A DNA stretch of 64,000 nt from Alloyangia mangrovi (GTDB taxonomy: Bacteria > Pseudomonadota > Alphaproteobacteria > Rhodobacterales > Rhodobacteraceae). Below the pieces are notes generated by a model that was given only the letters and a program-made list of their open reading frames with translations, did no database searches and was not told the origin of the DNA. The stretch lies in contig NZ_NTHN02000021.1 of assembly GCF_002300555.2 (NCBI RefSeq), forward strand, positions 1-64,000, read 5' to 3'. Made by a program: the position numbers and the translations under genes. Shown here in pieces: positions 63,450 to 64,000 of the stretch. Numbering within the stretch: the stretch's first letter is position 1; every line of letters begins with the position of its first letter.

Positions 63450-63575
63450 AAAAAAGAGGCCGGGCGCGTGGCCCGGCCCAGTCCAACAGGGAGGTGCATG
63501 TGATGACCCGCACATGCCACGGGAACTCATGAGGGACCTGACCGACAGGGAGTCCTATCCGAAAGGCTAGGTCAG
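63450..63575 (-). ncRNA. Candidate small regulatory RNA with CUCCCU motifs
   Basis: A Rho-independent terminator on the minus strand (GGCCGGG pairs with CCCGGCC, 63458-63478, then six T to 63450) has no coding gene in front of it. Upstream is a 7-bp hairpin (GCATGTG/CACATGC, 63496-63517). Unpaired stretches repeat CTCCCTGT followed by C/T and GG at 63542-63552 and 63481-63493, plus GTCCCTC at 63531-63537, resembling anti-Shine-Dalgarno sequences. A TTGACA (63593-63598) could be a -35 box; no clear -10 is seen, so the 5' end is approximate. It lies downstream of the response-regulator gene on the same strand. Confidence 0.55.
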
Positions 63576-63622
63576 AGTATCACCAAGTACAGTGTCAACC
63601 AATGGGCGAGCAGATCACGATT

Positions 63623-63655
63623 GGCGGAAAACCGCTATGACGTGACATTTCCGCC
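63623..63655 (-). terminator. Hairpin downstream of the response-regulator gene
   Basis: GGCGGAAA (63623-63630) and TTTCCGCC (63648-63655) form an 8-bp stem with a 17-base loop just after the response-regulator stop codon. There is no T-tract, so termination is uncertain. Confidence 0.45.
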
Positions 63656-63661
63656 GATTCG

Positions 63662-64000
63662 TCAGGCAACAAGTCGATAACCCCCGGATTCCGTGACCAA
63701 AATGCGTGCGTTCGAGGGATCGGGTTCGATTTTCTGCCGCAGTCGATAGATGTGCGTCTCGAGCGTGTGGGTCGTGACGCCGGCGTTGTAGCCCCAGACC
63801 TCGTGCAGCAGAATTTCGCGCGGGACCACGCCTTCGGTCGAGCGGTAGAGGAACTTGAGAATGTTCGTTTCTTTCTCGGTGAGGCGGATCTTGCGGTCGT
63901 CCTCGGTCACCAGAAGCTTCATCGACGGCTTGAAGGTGTAAGGGCCGACGGTGAAGACCGCATCCTCGGATTGCTCGTGCTGGCGCAGCTGGGCGCGGAT
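63662..64000 (-). CDS. OmpR/PhoB-family response regulator, C-terminal part (runs off the window)
   Basis: Only the last 112 residues are in the window, from the right edge; the receiver domain lies outside. They hold the end of the linker (IRAQLRQHEQSEDAVFTVGP) and a complete winged-helix DNA-binding domain: IRLTEKETNILKFLYRSTEG, then VPREILLHEVWGYNAGVTTH, the recognition helix TLETHIYRLRQKIE and the C-terminal hairpin VTESGGYRLVA. It would bind DNA when the receiver Asp is phosphorylated. The target genes and cognate kinase are not visible. In many Rhodobacterales a regulator with this end is part of cell-cycle or envelope control, but the name cannot be fixed here. Confidence 0.85.
   Translation of the reverse strand: MRAQLRQHEQSEDAVFTVGPYTFKPSMKLLVTEDDRKIRLTEKETNILKFLYRSTEGVVPREILLHEVWGYNAGVTTHTLETHIYRLRQKIEPDPSNARILVTESGGYRLVA

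Noticed and set aside
63159..63530. An open frame overlapping the candidate sRNA on the minus strand
   Set aside because: It runs through a strong terminator, begins inside the predicted RNA without a ribosome-binding site and encodes Cys/Pro/Gly-rich sequence without a recognisable family.

Overview
The window is chromosomal DNA from a GC-rich alphaproteobacterium, almost certainly a Rhodobacteraceae (Roseobacter-type) member. The evidence is the RpoH of the RpoH-II type, a Rieske/cytochrome b/cytochrome c1 operon that looks like the Rhodobacter petABC set, Irr instead of classical Fur beside fabA-fabB-fabI, an HrcA/CIRCE-controlled groESL, an RHH-less PutA divergent from an Lrp-type PutR, and a SAM/SAH-type riboswitch on metK. 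I see no phage, IS element, CRISPR array or integration module. It reads as ordinary core genome, and the novelty lies mostly in small regulatory elements and a few poorly described proteins.

Layout. 1-5.5 kb: start of comM (minus), rpoH with an overlapping ChaN-family gene, coaBC, dut and a membrane-anchored MoeB/ThiF-like gene. 5.5-12.1 kb: an amino-acid-type ABC binding protein plus permease without ATPase, an M3 peptidase, a TraB/GumN protein, a DUF2161 protein and a DMT exporter. 12.2-17.8 kb: CIRCE-groES-groEL, a GST, psd-pssA (phosphatidylethanolamine synthesis), a zinc-ribbon-less YjdM/PhnA protein and an outer-membrane barrel. 18-24 kb: petABC, then the minus-strand thiBPQ thiamin importer under a TPP riboswitch. 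24.3-31.7 kb: aroC, a chemoreceptor, putA and putR.

31.7-36.8 kb: an MliC-META protein, tRNA-Leu(UAA), a small secreted protein, a DUF3302-HlyD pair and an acetyl-CoA hydrolase/CoA-transferase. 36.8-43.2 kb: fabI-fabB-fabA (minus), irr, a ferredoxin-reductase-like flavoprotein, a glycosyltransferase-like protein and miaB, which is broken by a one-base G-run frameshift. 43.4-50 kb: an OmpA-like protein and a lipoprotein sharing a Cys-X24-Cys module, then phoH-ybeY-corC-lnt-metK. 50-58.8 kb: DMT transporter, xth, a cardiolipin-synthase-like PLD protein, an EEP hydrolase, a YbbN/CnoX-like thioredoxin, a Lon-N protein, a Trm112-like protein, a threonine-dehydratase-like enzyme, DUF1643 and a short RTX protein. 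58.9-64 kb: rpsO and pnp with a DUF2380 gene inserted antisense between them, an unknown protein, a candidate small RNA and the C-terminal part of an OmpR-family response regulator.

Functional themes are stress and proteostasis (RpoH, GroESL, YbbN), respiratory electron transfer, envelope and lipid synthesis (Psd, PssA, Fab enzymes, Lnt, Cls), cofactor supply (CoA, thiamin, SAM) and RNA metabolism (YbeY, PhoH, PNPase, MiaB). The non-coding signals most worth pursuing are a minus-strand sRNA candidate with repeated CUCCCU motifs, four evenly spaced TTC-GAA dyads between putA and putR, a nested palindrome upstream of the CoA-transferase, a perfect 24-bp palindrome behind metK, and a four-copy dispersed hairpin-plus-CCCGGGATATTT repeat.
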